Assembly (NCBI RefSeq): GCF_019097845.1
Contig: NZ_JAHRGM010000024.1
Span: 62,001 to 126,000, forward strand
DNA from: Sphingobium sp. AS12
GTDB taxonomy: Bacteria; Pseudomonadota; Alphaproteobacteria; Sphingomonadales; Sphingomonadaceae
Direction of reading: 5' to 3'
Length of the DNA stretch: 64,000 bases
Under the pieces are notes generated by a model. The model was not told where the DNA came from, did not search any database, and saw nothing but the letters and a program-made list of their open reading frames with translations. The translations under genes and the position numbers were made by a program. The first letter of the stretch is position 1, and each line of letters begins with the position of its first letter. Shown piece after piece: positions 19,864 through 28,150 of the stretch.

Positions 19864-20211
19864 TCAGCGCTGCTGCGGATCGCGGTCCATCGGCTTGCGC
19901 AGATTGGGATCGGGCTGGAGATCGGGCACGACCGGTGCCTGTTCCGGCGCGGGCTGCACACCGAGTTCAGCAAGCGGATCCTTGGGCGACACGGCATTGG
20001 TGGACGACAGCGTCGGCACCACCGGCGGTGGCAGCGCGGCATCATCCTGCCGCGCCTTGTCGATGACGATATTGGCCAACCCAACCAGCAACACGACACC
20101 AGCCAGACCGGTCAGCCCGATCTGGACGCGCTGCAACCCTTCCAGTCGGCGGGGTGTTTCAGCCATGCCTGCGCTCTTATGCTCTTCGCCGCGACCCGTG
20201 TCGGCGATCAT
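19864..20211 (-). CDS. Small single-pass membrane protein, unknown function
   Basis: A 115-residue protein with one hydrophobic segment (IGLTGLAGVVLLVGLANIVI, about 31-50) and a Pro/Asp-rich tail ending RKPMDRDPQQR. The ATG at 20211 overlaps the cysteine synthase stop by 4 nt (ATGA), suggesting translational coupling; a later ATG (MAETPRRLEG) is the alternative. Not recognised. Predicted bitopic with a short cytoplasmic N-terminus and periplasmic tail. Confidence 0.7.
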   Translation of the reverse strand: MIADTGRGEEHKSAGMAETPRRLEGLQRVQIGLTGLAGVVLLVGLANIVIDKARQDDAALPPPVVPTLSSTNAVSPKDPLAELGVQPAPEQAPVVPDLQPDPNLRKPMDRDPQQR

Positions 20212-21203
20212 GCAGTCTGCGCCAGCCAGGGAAAGACCGTCAAGCCCTTAGATTCCAGCCATTGCCGGTCATAGAGCGTCGACAGATAGCGGAACCCCGT
20301 ATCGCACAGGATCGTCACGATCCGCTTGCCCGGCCCCAATTGCCGCGCCAGCGCGACCGCACCTGCGACATTGATGCCTGACGACAGACCCAGGCACAGC
20401 CCTTCCTCGGCGAGCAGGCGGCGGACCCATTCCAGACCTTCCTCGTCGGAAATGCGGAATTGCGTGTCGATCGGCGCGCCTTCCAGATTGGCGGTGATCC
20501 GGCCCTGCCCGATCCCTTCGGCAACGGAGCTACCCTCCGCCTTCAGCTCGCCGCAGGCATAATATTGATACAGGGCCGCGCCATGCGGATCACTAAGCGC
20601 AATGGTGATCGCCTCATCCTTGGCCTTGAGGCCCAATCCCACGCCCGCAATCGTGCCGCCGGTGCCCGCAGCACAGGTGAAACCGTCGATCCGGCCCTCC
20701 ATCTGGGTCCAGATTTCCTCGGCAGTGCCGACGATATGCGCCTTGCGGTTGGCGATATTGTCGAACTGGTTGGCCCAGATCGCCCCTTCCGTTTCCTCCG
20801 CAAGGCGGCGCGATGTGTGGACGAAGTGACCGGGGTTCGAATAGGGCGCAGCCGGCACTGTCACCAGCTCCGCCCCCAGCGCACGCAGCGTATCCATCTT
20901 CTCGCGGCTCTGGGTTTCGGGCATGACGATGATCGTCTTGTACCCCTTGGCATTGGCGACCAGCGCCAGGCCGATGCCGGTATTGCCCGCCGTCCCCTCG
21001 ACAATGGTGCCGCCGGGCTTCAGCAGCCCTTTCTCCTCAGCATCATTGACGATGAACAAAGCCGCGCGGTCCTTCACCGAAGCACCGGGATTGGCAAATT
21101 CGCACTTGGCGAAAATATCGCAGCCGGTCGCATCGGAGGGGCCGGCAAGGCGCACCATCGGCGTATTGCCGATCAGCGCGAGACTATGGGGTTGTAGCAG
21201 CAT
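20208..21203 (-). CDS. cysK: Cysteine synthase (PLP-dependent beta-substituting enzyme)
   Basis: Makes L-cysteine from O-acetylserine and sulfide, or a close relative. Signatures: SLALIGNTPMVRL, the PLP lysine in NPGASVKDRAALFI, the phosphate loop EGTAGNTGIGLALVA, and the C-terminal GLSSGINVAGAVALARQL. Start chosen as ATG 21203 (MLLQPHSLALIGNTPMV), the conserved N-terminus, giving 331 residues. An earlier in-frame ATG at 21239 adds 12 residues. No strong ribosome site is obvious for either. A cystathionine beta-synthase-like role is not excluded. Confidence 0.88.
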   Translation of the reverse strand: MLLQPHSLALIGNTPMVRLAGPSDATGCDIFAKCEFANPGASVKDRAALFIVNDAEEKGLLKPGGTIVEGTAGNTGIGLALVANAKGYKTIIVMPETQSREKMDTLRALGAELVTVPAAPYSNPGHFVHTSRRLAEETEGAIWANQFDNIANRKAHIVGTAEEIWTQMEGRIDGFTCAAGTGGTIAGVGLGLKAKDEAITIALSDPHGAALYQYYACGELKAEGSSVAEGIGQGRITANLEGAPIDTQFRISDEEGLEWVRRLLAEEGLCLGLSSGINVAGAVALARQLGPGKRIVTILCDTGFRYLSTLYDRQWLESKGLTVFPWLAQTA

Positions 21204-21406
21204 GACCCACGCATAGCGGACCCCGCGCACCTTTGCCAAGCAAGGGAATGATGGCCGCTCAAAAGAGCCGATTTCACCGCCACGTTAACCCCCGCCCTTC
21301 TCCCTGTCCCATCCCGGCACAGGGGCGAATCCGGGGAGGAAGTGGAAAGGAAATGCGGCTATGGGCGGCATGGGCGACAGCGGGTCGCGGCACATGAGGG
21401 CTTCAC

Positions 21407-22357
21407 ATGCAGGCGATCGGATGGAAAGGACACAGCACCATCATCGCTCTCGTCCTTGCCGCGCTCGTCGCGCCGCGCTTCATCACCGCCGCGCCGCTCG
21501 ACATGCTCGACGGCCATCACGCCCAGGACGACCCGGCGGAGGAAGCCGCCGCCAACTTCCCCGGCTCCGCCTTCTTCTTCGCAGAGGGCGCTTTCGATCC
21601 TGTCCCCGGCGCGCTGACGGTCCAAAGCGAGCATGTCATGGGGCTGGACGAGGTCAAGGCTGCGCCCGCTGCCGTGTTTCGCGGCATCACCGGCCTCGAC
21701 AGCTATCGCGCGCTCAATTGCCTGACGTCGGCTATTTATTATGAGGCCGGGAACGAGCCGGACGATGGTCAGCGCGCGGTGGCGCAAGTGGTCCTCAACC
21801 GCGTGCGCAGTCAGCTCTGGCCCAACACAGTATGCGGCGTCGTCTATGAAGGGTCGGAACGCATCGACTATAAATGCCAGTTCACCTTCAGCTGCGATGG
21901 CGCGATGGCGCGCCTGCCCGCCGCTGCCCAATGGGTGCGCGCGCGCCGGGTGGCGCAGGATGCGCTGGCGGGCCGCGTCTATGCGCCCGTAGGCCTCGCT
22001 ACCCATTATCACACGCTGGCGGTGCGCCCCAACTGGTCGTCCAGCCTGCAACCGGTCGCAGTGATCGGCGCGCATATCTTCTACCGTAATCCCGGCTTCA
22101 ACGGCACTCCCGCCGCCTTCCGCGCCGCCTATCTGGGGCGCGAAACGATATCGGGTCCGGCACGCCGGGTCTGGCCAGCCAAGCCGGTTGTCCCGGTCGA
22201 GGCGTTTGTCGCACCCTTCGGCAGCACCGCTCCCACCCTGCCATCGACCGGCTGGACCGCTCCCGTGACCCGCTCGGCCCCCGCCAATCGCGACGACAAC
22301 CTGCCGGAATCCACCATCCGCCCGGAATATCGCAACAGCGGCCGCCCGATCGTCTGA
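21407..22357 (+). CDS. SleB-type cell wall hydrolase
   Basis: Predicted exported peptidoglycan hydrolase (Hydrolase_2/SleB family). The 316 residues have an N-terminal hydrophobic signal (STIIALVLAALVAPRFITAA). The catalytic domain, about 100-225, shows the family signature CLTSAIYYEAGNEPDDGQRA with the conserved Glu, followed by VAQVVLNRVRS and YKCQFTFSCDG. The C-terminal 90 residues are Pro/Thr-rich and low-complexity. It is transcribed away from cysK; a stretch resembling a purine-rich ribosome site lies upstream of ATG 21407. Confidence 0.85.
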   Translation: MQAIGWKGHSTIIALVLAALVAPRFITAAPLDMLDGHHAQDDPAEEAAANFPGSAFFFAEGAFDPVPGALTVQSEHVMGLDEVKAAPAAVFRGITGLDSYRALNCLTSAIYYEAGNEPDDGQRAVAQVVLNRVRSQLWPNTVCGVVYEGSERIDYKCQFTFSCDGAMARLPAAAQWVRARRVAQDALAGRVYAPVGLATHYHTLAVRPNWSSSLQPVAVIGAHIFYRNPGFNGTPAAFRAAYLGRETISGPARRVWPAKPVVPVEAFVAPFGSTAPTLPSTGWTAPVTRSAPANRDDNLPESTIRPEYRNSGRPIV

Positions 22358-22447
22358 GCCTCGACTTTTTTGCGGTTAACCCCCGCGATACCACCCAAAT
22401 ATCTGGAATCGCGCGGGATTAAAAATGCACTTTTTTGGGCATTCGCG
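22358..22447. other. Intergenic stretch after the SleB-type hydrolase, palindromic
   Basis: Holds an inverted repeat (CCCGCGAT near 22380 with ATCGCGCGGG near 22410), then AAAATGCACTTTTTTGGGCATT, split here as AATGC...GGCATT around a T-run. It may act as a weak terminator for the hydrolase. No coding sequence seen. The small RNA promoter begins at 22448. Confidence 0.4.
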
Positions 22448-22473
22448 GGAACCGAATGGCGATATTGTGGGTT
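22448..22473 (+). promoter_or_regulatory. EcfG-type promoter of the candidate small RNA
   Basis: GGAAC at 22448-22452, a 17-nt spacer, then GGTT at 22470-22473. The alphaproteobacterial general stress sigma factor EcfG uses GGAAC, 16-17 nt, CGTT. A start about 7 nt downstream falls near 22480, just before the first hairpin. Assigned by eye. Confidence 0.6.
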
Positions 22474-22479
22474 CTCTAT

Positions 22480-22577
22480 TTCGGATAGCAAATCTTTTGC
22501 CCCCCGCTCTTGCTATCCACACAATATGAGCCCGGAACGCCTCCCCCCCCCGACGCGTTCCGGGCTCAGATTTTTTG
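22480..22577 (+). ncRNA. Candidate small RNA with two C-rich hairpin loops and an intrinsic terminator
   Basis: Two perfect hairpins follow the promoter. Hairpin 1 pairs GGATAGCAA (22483-22491) with TTGCTATCC (22510-22518), with a loop containing GCCCCCCGC. Hairpin 2 pairs 13 nt, GAGCCCGGAACGC (22528-22540) with GCGTTCCGGGCTC (22555-22567), with a loop starting CTCCCCCCCCC, followed by AGATTTTTT. C-rich loops that can pair with GGAGG ribosome sites are known in alphaproteobacterial small RNAs (SuhB/alpha-r8 and CcsR types). No likely protein is encoded. The exact 5' end is a guess. Confidence 0.6.
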
Positions 22578-22617
22578 GGGCGTTTTTCTTCTTGAAATCA
22601 TTAAATTTTTCGTGGTC

Positions 22618-22642
22618 GGAACGCTTGGGCCAGCGGCGGGTT
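22618..22642 (+). promoter_or_regulatory. EcfG-type promoter of the entericidin gene
   Basis: GGAAC at 22618-22622, a 16-nt spacer, then GGTT at 22639-22642, 62 nt before the entericidin start codon. Matches the EcfG consensus (GGAAC, 16-17 nt, CGTT) except one -10 base. By eye. Confidence 0.6.
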
Positions 22643-22704
22643 CTGTATCCCGTCACTGGCATGGCTCACCCCATGCGGTCGCACGTTTCTCAAGGAGAGT
22701 TTCG

Positions 22705-22833
22705 ATGACGAAAAAGATTCTCGCAGCCCTGCTGCTCACCGGGTCGCTGATGGTCGCCGCCTGCAACACGGTCGAAGGCGCAGGCCGCGACGTGCAGAGC
22801 GCTGGCAAGGCAGTGGAGAAGTCAGCGGACTGA
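22705..22833 (+). CDS. Entericidin A/B family lipoprotein
   Basis: A 42-residue membrane lipoprotein of the EcnA/B family. It has a signal peptide (MTKKILAALLLTGSLMVAAC) with a lipobox ending in Cys20, then the family core NTVEGAGRDVQSAGKAVEKS. A good ribosome site (AAGGAGA, 22692-22698) precedes ATG 22705, so the longer frame that starts at 22510 is rejected. In enterics entericidins form a toxin/antidote pair controlled by sigma-S; here only one is present and the promoter is EcfG-like, consistent with general stress induction (inference). Confidence 0.9.
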   Translation: MTKKILAALLLTGSLMVAACNTVEGAGRDVQSAGKAVEKSAD

Positions 22834-22871
22834 TTGCTTTCTGCTTTACGACTACCCGACTCCCAAGCATC

Positions 22872-22902
22872 GGCCCGCCCCTCAAAAAGGCGGGCCGCTT
22901 TT
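22872..22902. terminator. Bidirectional intrinsic terminator between entericidin and tatC
   Basis: Inverted repeat GGCCCGCC (22872-22879) with GGCGGGCC (22889-22896), flanked by A-run CAAAAA in the loop side and GCTTTTTG after. It can serve the plus-strand entericidin and the minus-strand tatC, whose stop is at 22906. Confidence 0.8.
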
Positions 22903-22905
22903 TGT

Positions 22906-23685
22906 TCAGGCCGACGCCTCTTCGGCTTCCTGCATCTTTGCCTGCCGCCGGTCGGTAAACCAGATCGCTAGGATCGTGATTTCGTAAAGCAGCAGCAGCG
23001 GAATCGCGAGCATCAGCTGCGACACGACATCGGGCGGGGTCAGCACCGCCGCGACGATGAAGGCCGCCACGATCATGTAACGGCGCAGGCCAATCAACTG
23101 CGCCCGGCTGACGAACCCGGCCCGGTTGAGCAGCATCAGCAGCACCGGCATCAGGAAACTGATCCCAAACGCCAATATGAACTGCATCACCAGTCCCAGA
23201 TAGGCGTCTGCGCTCGGCAAAGCCTCGACCTGCAAGCCGCTGCTATTACCCTGAAACTCCAGAAAGAAGTGGAAGGCGGTCGGCATCACCACGAAATAGG
23301 CCAGGCTCGCGCCCAGACCGAACAGGAAGGGCGTCGCCAATATGAAGGGCAGCAGCGCCTTCTTTTCCTTGGCATAAAGGCCCGGCGCGACGAACGCCCA
23401 TAGCTGGTTGGCGATGATCGGGAAGGACAGGCAGAAAGCGCCGAAAAAGGCGATCTTCACTTGCACGAAAAAGGCCTCGTACAGCTTGGTATAGACCAGC
23501 TTGCCGCCGCCATCGCCAAAGGCCTCTTTGAGCGGATGGACCAGGATCGCGAACAATTCGGCGGAAAAATAGAAACAGATCGCGCCAGTCAGCACCAGCG
23601 CATAGACGCATTTCAATAACCGCCCGCGCAATTCGATCAGATGGTCGAGCAAAGGCGCTTTGCTCTCGTCGATATCGCCGATCAT
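22906..23685 (-). CDS. tatC: Twin-arginine translocase subunit TatC
   Basis: Six-pass inner membrane receptor for twin-arginine signal peptides. The 259 residues begin with the conserved PLLDHLIELRGRLLKC, include the first periplasmic loop and FPIIANQLWAFVAPGLYAKEKK, and end with a basic, Ala/Glu-rich cytoplasmic tail. The start overlaps the tatB stop by 4 nt. Length is normal. Confidence 0.97.
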   Translation of the reverse strand: MIGDIDESKAPLLDHLIELRGRLLKCVYALVLTGAICFYFSAELFAILVHPLKEAFGDGGGKLVYTKLYEAFFVQVKIAFFGAFCLSFPIIANQLWAFVAPGLYAKEKKALLPFILATPFLFGLGASLAYFVVMPTAFHFFLEFQGNSSGLQVEALPSADAYLGLVMQFILAFGISFLMPVLLMLLNRAGFVSRAQLIGLRRYMIVAAFIVAAVLTPPDVVSQLMLAIPLLLLYEITILAIWFTDRRQAKMQEAEEASA

Positions 23686-24095
23686 GCCGCTGACCCGCTC
23701 TTGCCGTCAGCCGCCGCTTCCCCGGCCAGATAGGGCGGCGCATCATTGGCCGACGCCACGGGTGCCGACTGCGCCACAAAAGGCGGCGACCCGTCAGGCG
23801 CAGCCTCAGCGTCGCCCTCAGGCGAAGGCAGCGCTTCCATCGCAGGCGCGGCCACCTCTGGCGGATGCTCGTCCATGATCCGCTTATTCTGCGCGGCCCA
23901 CTTCTTTTCCAGCTCCTCCAGCTCGACCTCGCGCACCATAGCGTCCAGCCCCGTGCGAAAGTGCCGCGCCATGCCCTGCGCCTTGCCCACGATCTGCCCC
24001 ACCTTATAGAGTGCGCGCGGCAAATCCTTCGGCCCGATTACGATCACCGCAACGATGACGATCAGCAGAAACTCGGTCGAATCGATACCAAACAT
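23682..24095 (-). CDS. tatB: Twin-arginine translocase subunit TatB
   Basis: Single-pass Tat component that forms the receptor complex with TatC. The 137 residues begin MFGIDSTEFLLIVIVAVIVI with the helix break before GPKDLPRALYKVGQIVGKAQ, the TatB hallmark. An amphipathic helix then a disordered Ala/Pro tail follow. Lies between tatA and tatC in the same direction. Confidence 0.95.
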   Translation of the reverse strand: MFGIDSTEFLLIVIVAVIVIGPKDLPRALYKVGQIVGKAQGMARHFRTGLDAMVREVELEELEKKWAAQNKRIMDEHPPEVAAPAMEALPSPEGDAEAAPDGSPPFVAQSAPVASANDAPPYLAGEAAADGKSGSAA

Positions 24096-24127
24096 GCGTG
24101 GCTACCCTACCACCCGGCGCCTGAGCG

Positions 24128-24367
24128 TCAGGCCTTGGTCTTTTCTTCGGTAGCTGTGGTCGCATCCTGTTCGGGCACGCGATGACCCTCCAGCCGGGTC
24201 GCGGGCTTGGCAGGTGTGGCGACGTCATCATCGTCCGCCATGCCCTTCTTGAAGCTCTTGATACCCTTGGCCACGTCACCCATCAGGCCGGAAATCCGGC
24301 CGCCACCGAACAGCAGCATGACGACCAGGAGCACGATCACCCAGTGCATCAGCGAGAAGGAACCCAT
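24128..24367 (-). CDS. tatA: Twin-arginine translocase subunit TatA
   Basis: Small pore-forming Tat component. The 79 residues show a short N-terminal membrane helix ([20 protein letters not shown]), the FG break, then the amphipathic helix with FKKGM. A hydrophilic charged tail follows. It precedes tatB by 32 nt. Confidence 0.95.
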   Translation of the reverse strand: MGSFSLMHWVIVLLVVMLLFGGGRISGLMGDVAKGIKSFKKGMADDDDVATPAKPATRLEGHRVPEQDATTATEEKTKA

Positions 24368-24394
24368 TTCAAATACTCCTGTAAGGCAACCTAT

Positions 24395-24988
24395 CTAGGC
24401 CACATCATCGTCATTTTCCAGAACGGATTGCCCGCCCAGACCCTCCAGCGCCAAATCGACCGGATCGAGCAGCCCGGCCGCGCGCAGATCGTCGATGCCG
24501 GGCAGGTCACGGCGGCTGCTAAGCCCGAAATGTGACAGAAAATCTACGGTCGTTGCATAGATAAGCGGCCGCCCCGGCACCTCGCGCCGCCCCGCTGGCC
24601 GCACCCATCCCGACTCCATCAACACGTCCAGCGTCCCCTTGGCCACCTGCACGCCGCGGATCGCCTCTATCTCGGCGCGGCTGACCGGCTCATGATAGGC
24701 GATGATCGCTAAAGTCTCCATCGCAGCGCGCGACAATTTGCGCGCCTCGTCCTTCTCGCGCCGCAAGATATGCGCCAGGTCCGCCGCCGTCTGAAAATGC
24801 CAGCGCCCGCCCCGCTCGACCAGATTGATGCCGCGCCCGGCATAATCGTCGGACAGTTGCCGGAGCGCCGCGGCCAGATCGCCCGCATCGCCGACATGCA
24901 GCCGCAATTCGGCAGGTGTCAGCGGCGCTTCGGCCACGAACAGGGCCGCCTCCACCGCGCGCAGATAATCGTCCGGCTCCCCGTTCAT
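24395..24988 (-). CDS. scpB: Segregation and condensation protein ScpB
   Basis: Kite-type winged-helix subunit of the SMC-ScpAB condensin that organises replicated chromosomes. The 197 residues show typical ScpB elements: ALFVAEAPLTPAELRLHVG, AMETLAIIAYHEPVSRAEIE and IRGVQVAKGTLDVLMESGWV, ending with an acidic tail. ATG overlaps the scpA stop by 4 nt. Confidence 0.95.
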   Translation of the reverse strand: MNGEPDDYLRAVEAALFVAEAPLTPAELRLHVGDAGDLAAALRQLSDDYAGRGINLVERGGRWHFQTAADLAHILRREKDEARKLSRAAMETLAIIAYHEPVSRAEIEAIRGVQVAKGTLDVLMESGWVRPAGRREVPGRPLIYATTVDFLSHFGLSSRRDLPGIDDLRAAGLLDPVDLALEGLGGQSVLENDDDVA

Positions 24989-25779
24989 GACTCCGCCTCC
25001 AAATCCGGCACTCCGGCGCGCAGATAGATGGGGTGGAAAATCCCCTCCTGCTGGATTTCCAGCCGCCCCTGCCGCGCCAGTTCCAGCGCAGCAACGAAAC
25101 TGCTCGCCAGCGCCGACTTCGCCTTGGCGCTGTCCAGCCCCTTGGGCAAAAACGCCTCCAGCCGCGTCCAGTCGATCGCTGCGCCGACCAGCGCGCCGAC
25201 TCGCTGGATCGCCTCGTCCAGCGTCATCACCGGCCTCACGGCGATGACATGGACGGCAGGCTGCGTCCGCGCACGAATCTGGCCATAGGACTGGATCAGG
25301 TCATAGAGGCTCGCCTGCCACTTGGCCTTGCGCACCAGCCGCAGCCCTTCGGGCTTGCGCCGCACGAACACATCACGCCCCACCCGGTCACGCGCCATCA
25401 GCCGCGCCGCCGCGTCGCGCATCGCGTGCAGCCGCTGGAGCCGCAATTGCAGCCGCAACGCCATTTCTTCGGGACTGGGATCGGCCTGCTCCTGACGCGG
25501 CAGCAGCAAGGCGGATTTGAGATAGGCCAGCCACGCCGCCATCACCAGATAATCCGCCGCCAGCTCCAGCTTCAACTGCTGCGCGCCATCGATAAATTGC
25601 AGATATTGCTCAGTCAGCGCCAGGATCGAAATCTCGCGCAAATCCACCTTCTGCGACCGCGCCAGCGTCAAGAGCAGATCAAGCGGTCCCTCCCATGCGT
25701 CGAAGCTGACGGTCAGCGTGTCGGGGCTGGGGATGGCGGGGGCAATGAACAGGTCGTCCACGTCTAGACCCTCCCCCAT
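24985..25779 (-). CDS. scpA: Segregation and condensation protein ScpA
   Basis: Kleisin subunit bridging SMC heads. The 264 residues carry the N-terminal kleisin motif FDAWEGPLDLLLTLARSQKV, the EQYLQFIDGAQQL and LAADYLVMAAWLAYLKSALL segments, and a C-terminal winged helix with ARQGRLEIQQEG. The gene is preceded by a palindromic repeat gap rather than directly by nagZ. Confidence 0.95.
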   Translation of the reverse strand: MGEGLDVDDLFIAPAIPSPDTLTVSFDAWEGPLDLLLTLARSQKVDLREISILALTEQYLQFIDGAQQLKLELAADYLVMAAWLAYLKSALLLPRQEQADPSPEEMALRLQLRLQRLHAMRDAAARLMARDRVGRDVFVRRKPEGLRLVRKAKWQASLYDLIQSYGQIRARTQPAVHVIAVRPVMTLDEAIQRVGALVGAAIDWTRLEAFLPKGLDSAKAKSALASSFVAALELARQGRLEIQQEGIFHPIYLRAGVPDLEAES

Positions 25780-25840
25780 GGGCCCGGATTATGACATATG
25801 AATCTTTCCAGCTCACACAGTTGCTTGTGACGAGAAATGG

Positions 25841-25887
25841 ATGCTGAAATAAATTCAGCATGACGTTGGAGGGATAACCGAACGTCA
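25841..25887. repeat. Two-hairpin intergenic repeat upstream of scpA
   Basis: ATGCTGAA (25841-25848) pairs perfectly with TTCAGCAT (25854-25861), and TGACGTT (25861-25867) with AACGTCA (25881-25887). It is set inside outer GC-rich arms near 25773 and 25903. Closely related hairpins at 50354-50374 and 50415-50435 show a compensatory change. Confidence 0.85.
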
Positions 25888-25933
25888 TGCGCAATAATCC
25901 CCCCCCTATGGGAGGAATTTTCGAGTTCGCCCC

Positions 25934-26947
25934 TCAAGCCGCCACCAACCCCAGCAGACTGTCCCGCATCGTCAACAACTCGCCCAGCTCCGGCTGATCC
26001 CCGCCGCGCACTACTGACGCCATTGCCCGGTCGAGCCGCGCACGTCCCGCATCCCCCATCTCCGGCAGCTTCTCGGCAATGCCCACCATATCGTGCATCC
26101 GCCCCCAGCAATTGAGCGCCAGATCGCACCCCGCCGCCACCACGCCCGCCGCCAGATCGGGAATGCTGCCCTGCAACGCCTTCATGTCCAGATCGTCCGA
26201 CATCAACAGCCCGTCAAAGCCGATTCGCCCGCGGATAATCTCCTCGATCACCGTCGGGGACAGGCTGGCGGGGCGCTCCGCATCCCAGGCAGTGTAAACG
26301 ACATGCGCGGTCATCCCCATCGGCGCGTCGCGTAGCCGCTCGAACGGTTGCAGATCGCTTGCCAGCGCGTCCGCGTCCGCGCGCACCACCGGCAGTTCCA
26401 GATGGCTGTCGACCAGCGCGCGGCCATGGCCCGGCATATGCTTGACGATGCCGACCACCCCGCCATCGGCCAGCCCTTCCAGCGTCGCCCGCCCCAGCGC
26501 AGCGACCCGCATCGGCTCCGCGCCCAATGTGCGGTCGCCCATGATGTCGCTCGCCCCTTCCTGCCGCACGTCCAGCAGCGGCAGCGCATCGACCGTAATG
26601 CCGACCTCCGCCAGCGTGAGCGCAATGGCGCGGGCATTGGCGCGGGCCGCCGCGATCGCGCTCGACGGCGCGACATCATAGAGCCGGTCGAACAGCGCCC
26701 CAGCCGGAAAGGTCGGCCAGACCGGTGCCTGCATCCGCGCCACCCGGCCACCCTCCTGATCGATCATGATCAGCAGGTCGTCGCGGCCATGCAGCGCCCG
26801 CAAATCGTCGGTCAGCGCATGCAACTGCGCCCGATCGACAATATTGCGCCGAAACAATATGTATCCGGCAGGTTGTGCGTCGACGAAAAACGCGCGTTCG
26901 TCAGGGGTCAGTGTTGCGCCAGACAGGCCGAAGATGACGGGTTTCAT
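25934..26947 (-). CDS. nagZ: Beta-N-acetylhexosaminidase NagZ (GH3)
   Basis: Family 3 glycoside hydrolase removing GlcNAc from muropeptides during cell wall recycling. The 337 residues have GLSGATLTPDERAFF, the family 3 NagZ signature IVKHMPGHGRALVDSHLELP (the His/Asp dyad loop), and the catalytic Asp region LLMSDDLDMKALQG. Length is typical of cytoplasmic NagZ and no signal peptide is seen. Located between a TetR-Rieske pair and the ScpAB genes. Confidence 0.93.
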   Translation of the reverse strand: MKPVIFGLSGATLTPDERAFFVDAQPAGYILFRRNIVDRAQLHALTDDLRALHGRDDLLIMIDQEGGRVARMQAPVWPTFPAGALFDRLYDVAPSSAIAAARANARAIALTLAEVGITVDALPLLDVRQEGASDIMGDRTLGAEPMRVAALGRATLEGLADGGVVGIVKHMPGHGRALVDSHLELPVVRADADALASDLQPFERLRDAPMGMTAHVVYTAWDAERPASLSPTVIEEIIRGRIGFDGLLMSDDLDMKALQGSIPDLAAGVVAAGCDLALNCWGRMHDMVGIAEKLPEMGDAGRARLDRAMASVVRGGDQPELGELLTMRDSLLGLVAA

Positions 26948-27004
26948 GCGGAAGATGGTAGCGCCAAGTCCCGCCCCTGTCGAAGGCGAATTGACGAGCG
27001 GCGA

Positions 27005-28060
27005 TCAGGCTGGCGCAGCCGCCGCCGACCTTTCCGCATCCATCATCGCCTGCAACATGCGCCGCCCCTCTACTGCGTTGCGATCGGTCTTGATCAGCAG
27101 TTCGTCAGGATTCTCACCGACGATCGCCAGCATCTTCTCAATCTCTTCAGTGGCGAACTTGTCCTCCTCCAGCACGGGCCTCAGATAATCGAACATGAAA
27201 TCCATGCCCTCCACATCCTCCGACGCCATGGCGAAGAAATAGATGCAACTGTGCGGCGTCGCGGGCGTGACGGCATGATAGACCCGGCTGGTCACAATCG
27301 TTTCGCCGGCATGTTCGGGGTGGTTCTGCGGATAGGCCATATCGCCAATCCCCGCATGAAAGCCCGGCAGGTAGAAATCCATCCCCGTCACCCGATCGAT
27401 CTTGCCCGCATAGCGCCCGCTCGCCGCCATCACCGCCGGCGCTTCGGCATTGCGGATATATCGGCGGCAACTCAGAAATCCGGGGCGCTTGACCAGCTCT
27501 TCGGGTGCCCGCGCATTCTCCACCGTGCCAATGCTGCTGGCGTGGAGGAAGGCAAGGTGCGACAGATCGAGCAGATTGTCGTTGAGCAACTGGTAGCGCC
27601 CCTGCACCTCCTGCACATAAAATGGCCGCGCCGTCATGCCCGTCGCGGTCACGCCAATCTCCTCCAGGTCCGGCAGCAGCGCGACGTCGGCCTTGTCCGC
27701 GTCTCCCATCCATATCCACGCCCACAGCCCATGTTCGACCAATGGATAGGTCGGGATCTTGTAGGCGTGCGGAACGACGTCCTGCGACGGAATATCGACG
27801 CATTTGCCATCCGCGCCAAAGGCGATACCATGATAGCCACAGACGATCGTATCACCTGTCAGGCAGCTTTTGCCCAAGGGAAAATGCCGGTGCGGACAGC
27901 GCCCGCCAACCGCAACCGCCTCGCCGTCTTCCTTGCGATAGAGGACGACCGGCTGGTTCAGGACCGTGCGTGCCAGCAGATCGCGGCCCAGTTCGTTACG
28001 AAACGCGGCAACATACCAGCCATTGCGGACGGCAAAAGACCCTTCCCGAAACGGATACAT
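27005..28060 (-). CDS. Rieske aromatic-ring oxygenase, vanillate O-demethylase-like
   Basis: Predicted oxygenase subunit of a two-component Rieske non-heme iron system. The 351 residues have a Rieske [2Fe-2S] domain (about 6-110) with C-P-H and C-G-Y-H ligands (GGRCPHRHFPLGKSC, VCGYHGIAFG), followed by a VanA-like catalytic domain with the YQLLNDNLLDLSHLAFLH motif. The start ATG 28060 (MYPFREGSFAVRNGW) is preceded by AGGGAGAG at a good distance; an upstream TTG at 28078 gives a longer form but no better site. No partner reductase lies nearby. Substrate unknown. Twin TetR-type operators lie upstream. Confidence 0.85.
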   Translation of the reverse strand: MYPFREGSFAVRNGWYVAAFRNELGRDLLARTVLNQPVVLYRKEDGEAVAVGGRCPHRHFPLGKSCLTGDTIVCGYHGIAFGADGKCVDIPSQDVVPHAYKIPTYPLVEHGLWAWIWMGDADKADVALLPDLEEIGVTATGMTARPFYVQEVQGRYQLLNDNLLDLSHLAFLHASSIGTVENARAPEELVKRPGFLSCRRYIRNAEAPAVMAASGRYAGKIDRVTGMDFYLPGFHAGIGDMAYPQNHPEHAGETIVTSRVYHAVTPATPHSCIYFFAMASEDVEGMDFMFDYLRPVLEEDKFATEEIEKMLAIVGENPDELLIKTDRNAVEGRRMLQAMMDAERSAAAAPA

Positions 28061-28123
28061 GACATCTCTCCCTGACAAAGGCCCGCATCGCCGCGTGTCG
28101 CGATCAATGCCGACCCAGATAAA

Positions 28124-28150
28124 CTAACAGTGTTAGTCTAACATCGTTAG
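28124..28150. promoter_or_regulatory. Twin palindromic operators for a TetR-family repressor
   Basis: CTAACAGTGTTAG (28124-28136) is a perfect palindrome around one base. CTAACATCGTTAG (28138-28150) is a perfect palindrome around three. They are adjacent and overlap the stop codon of the TetR gene, 64 nt before the Rieske start. Best read as binding sites for the neighbouring repressor (inference). Confidence 0.65.

Noticed and set aside
26348-28075. Long plus-strand open frame of 575 codons over nagZ and the Rieske gene
   Set aside because: Shadow of the real minus-strand genes with clear motifs; no domain of its own.
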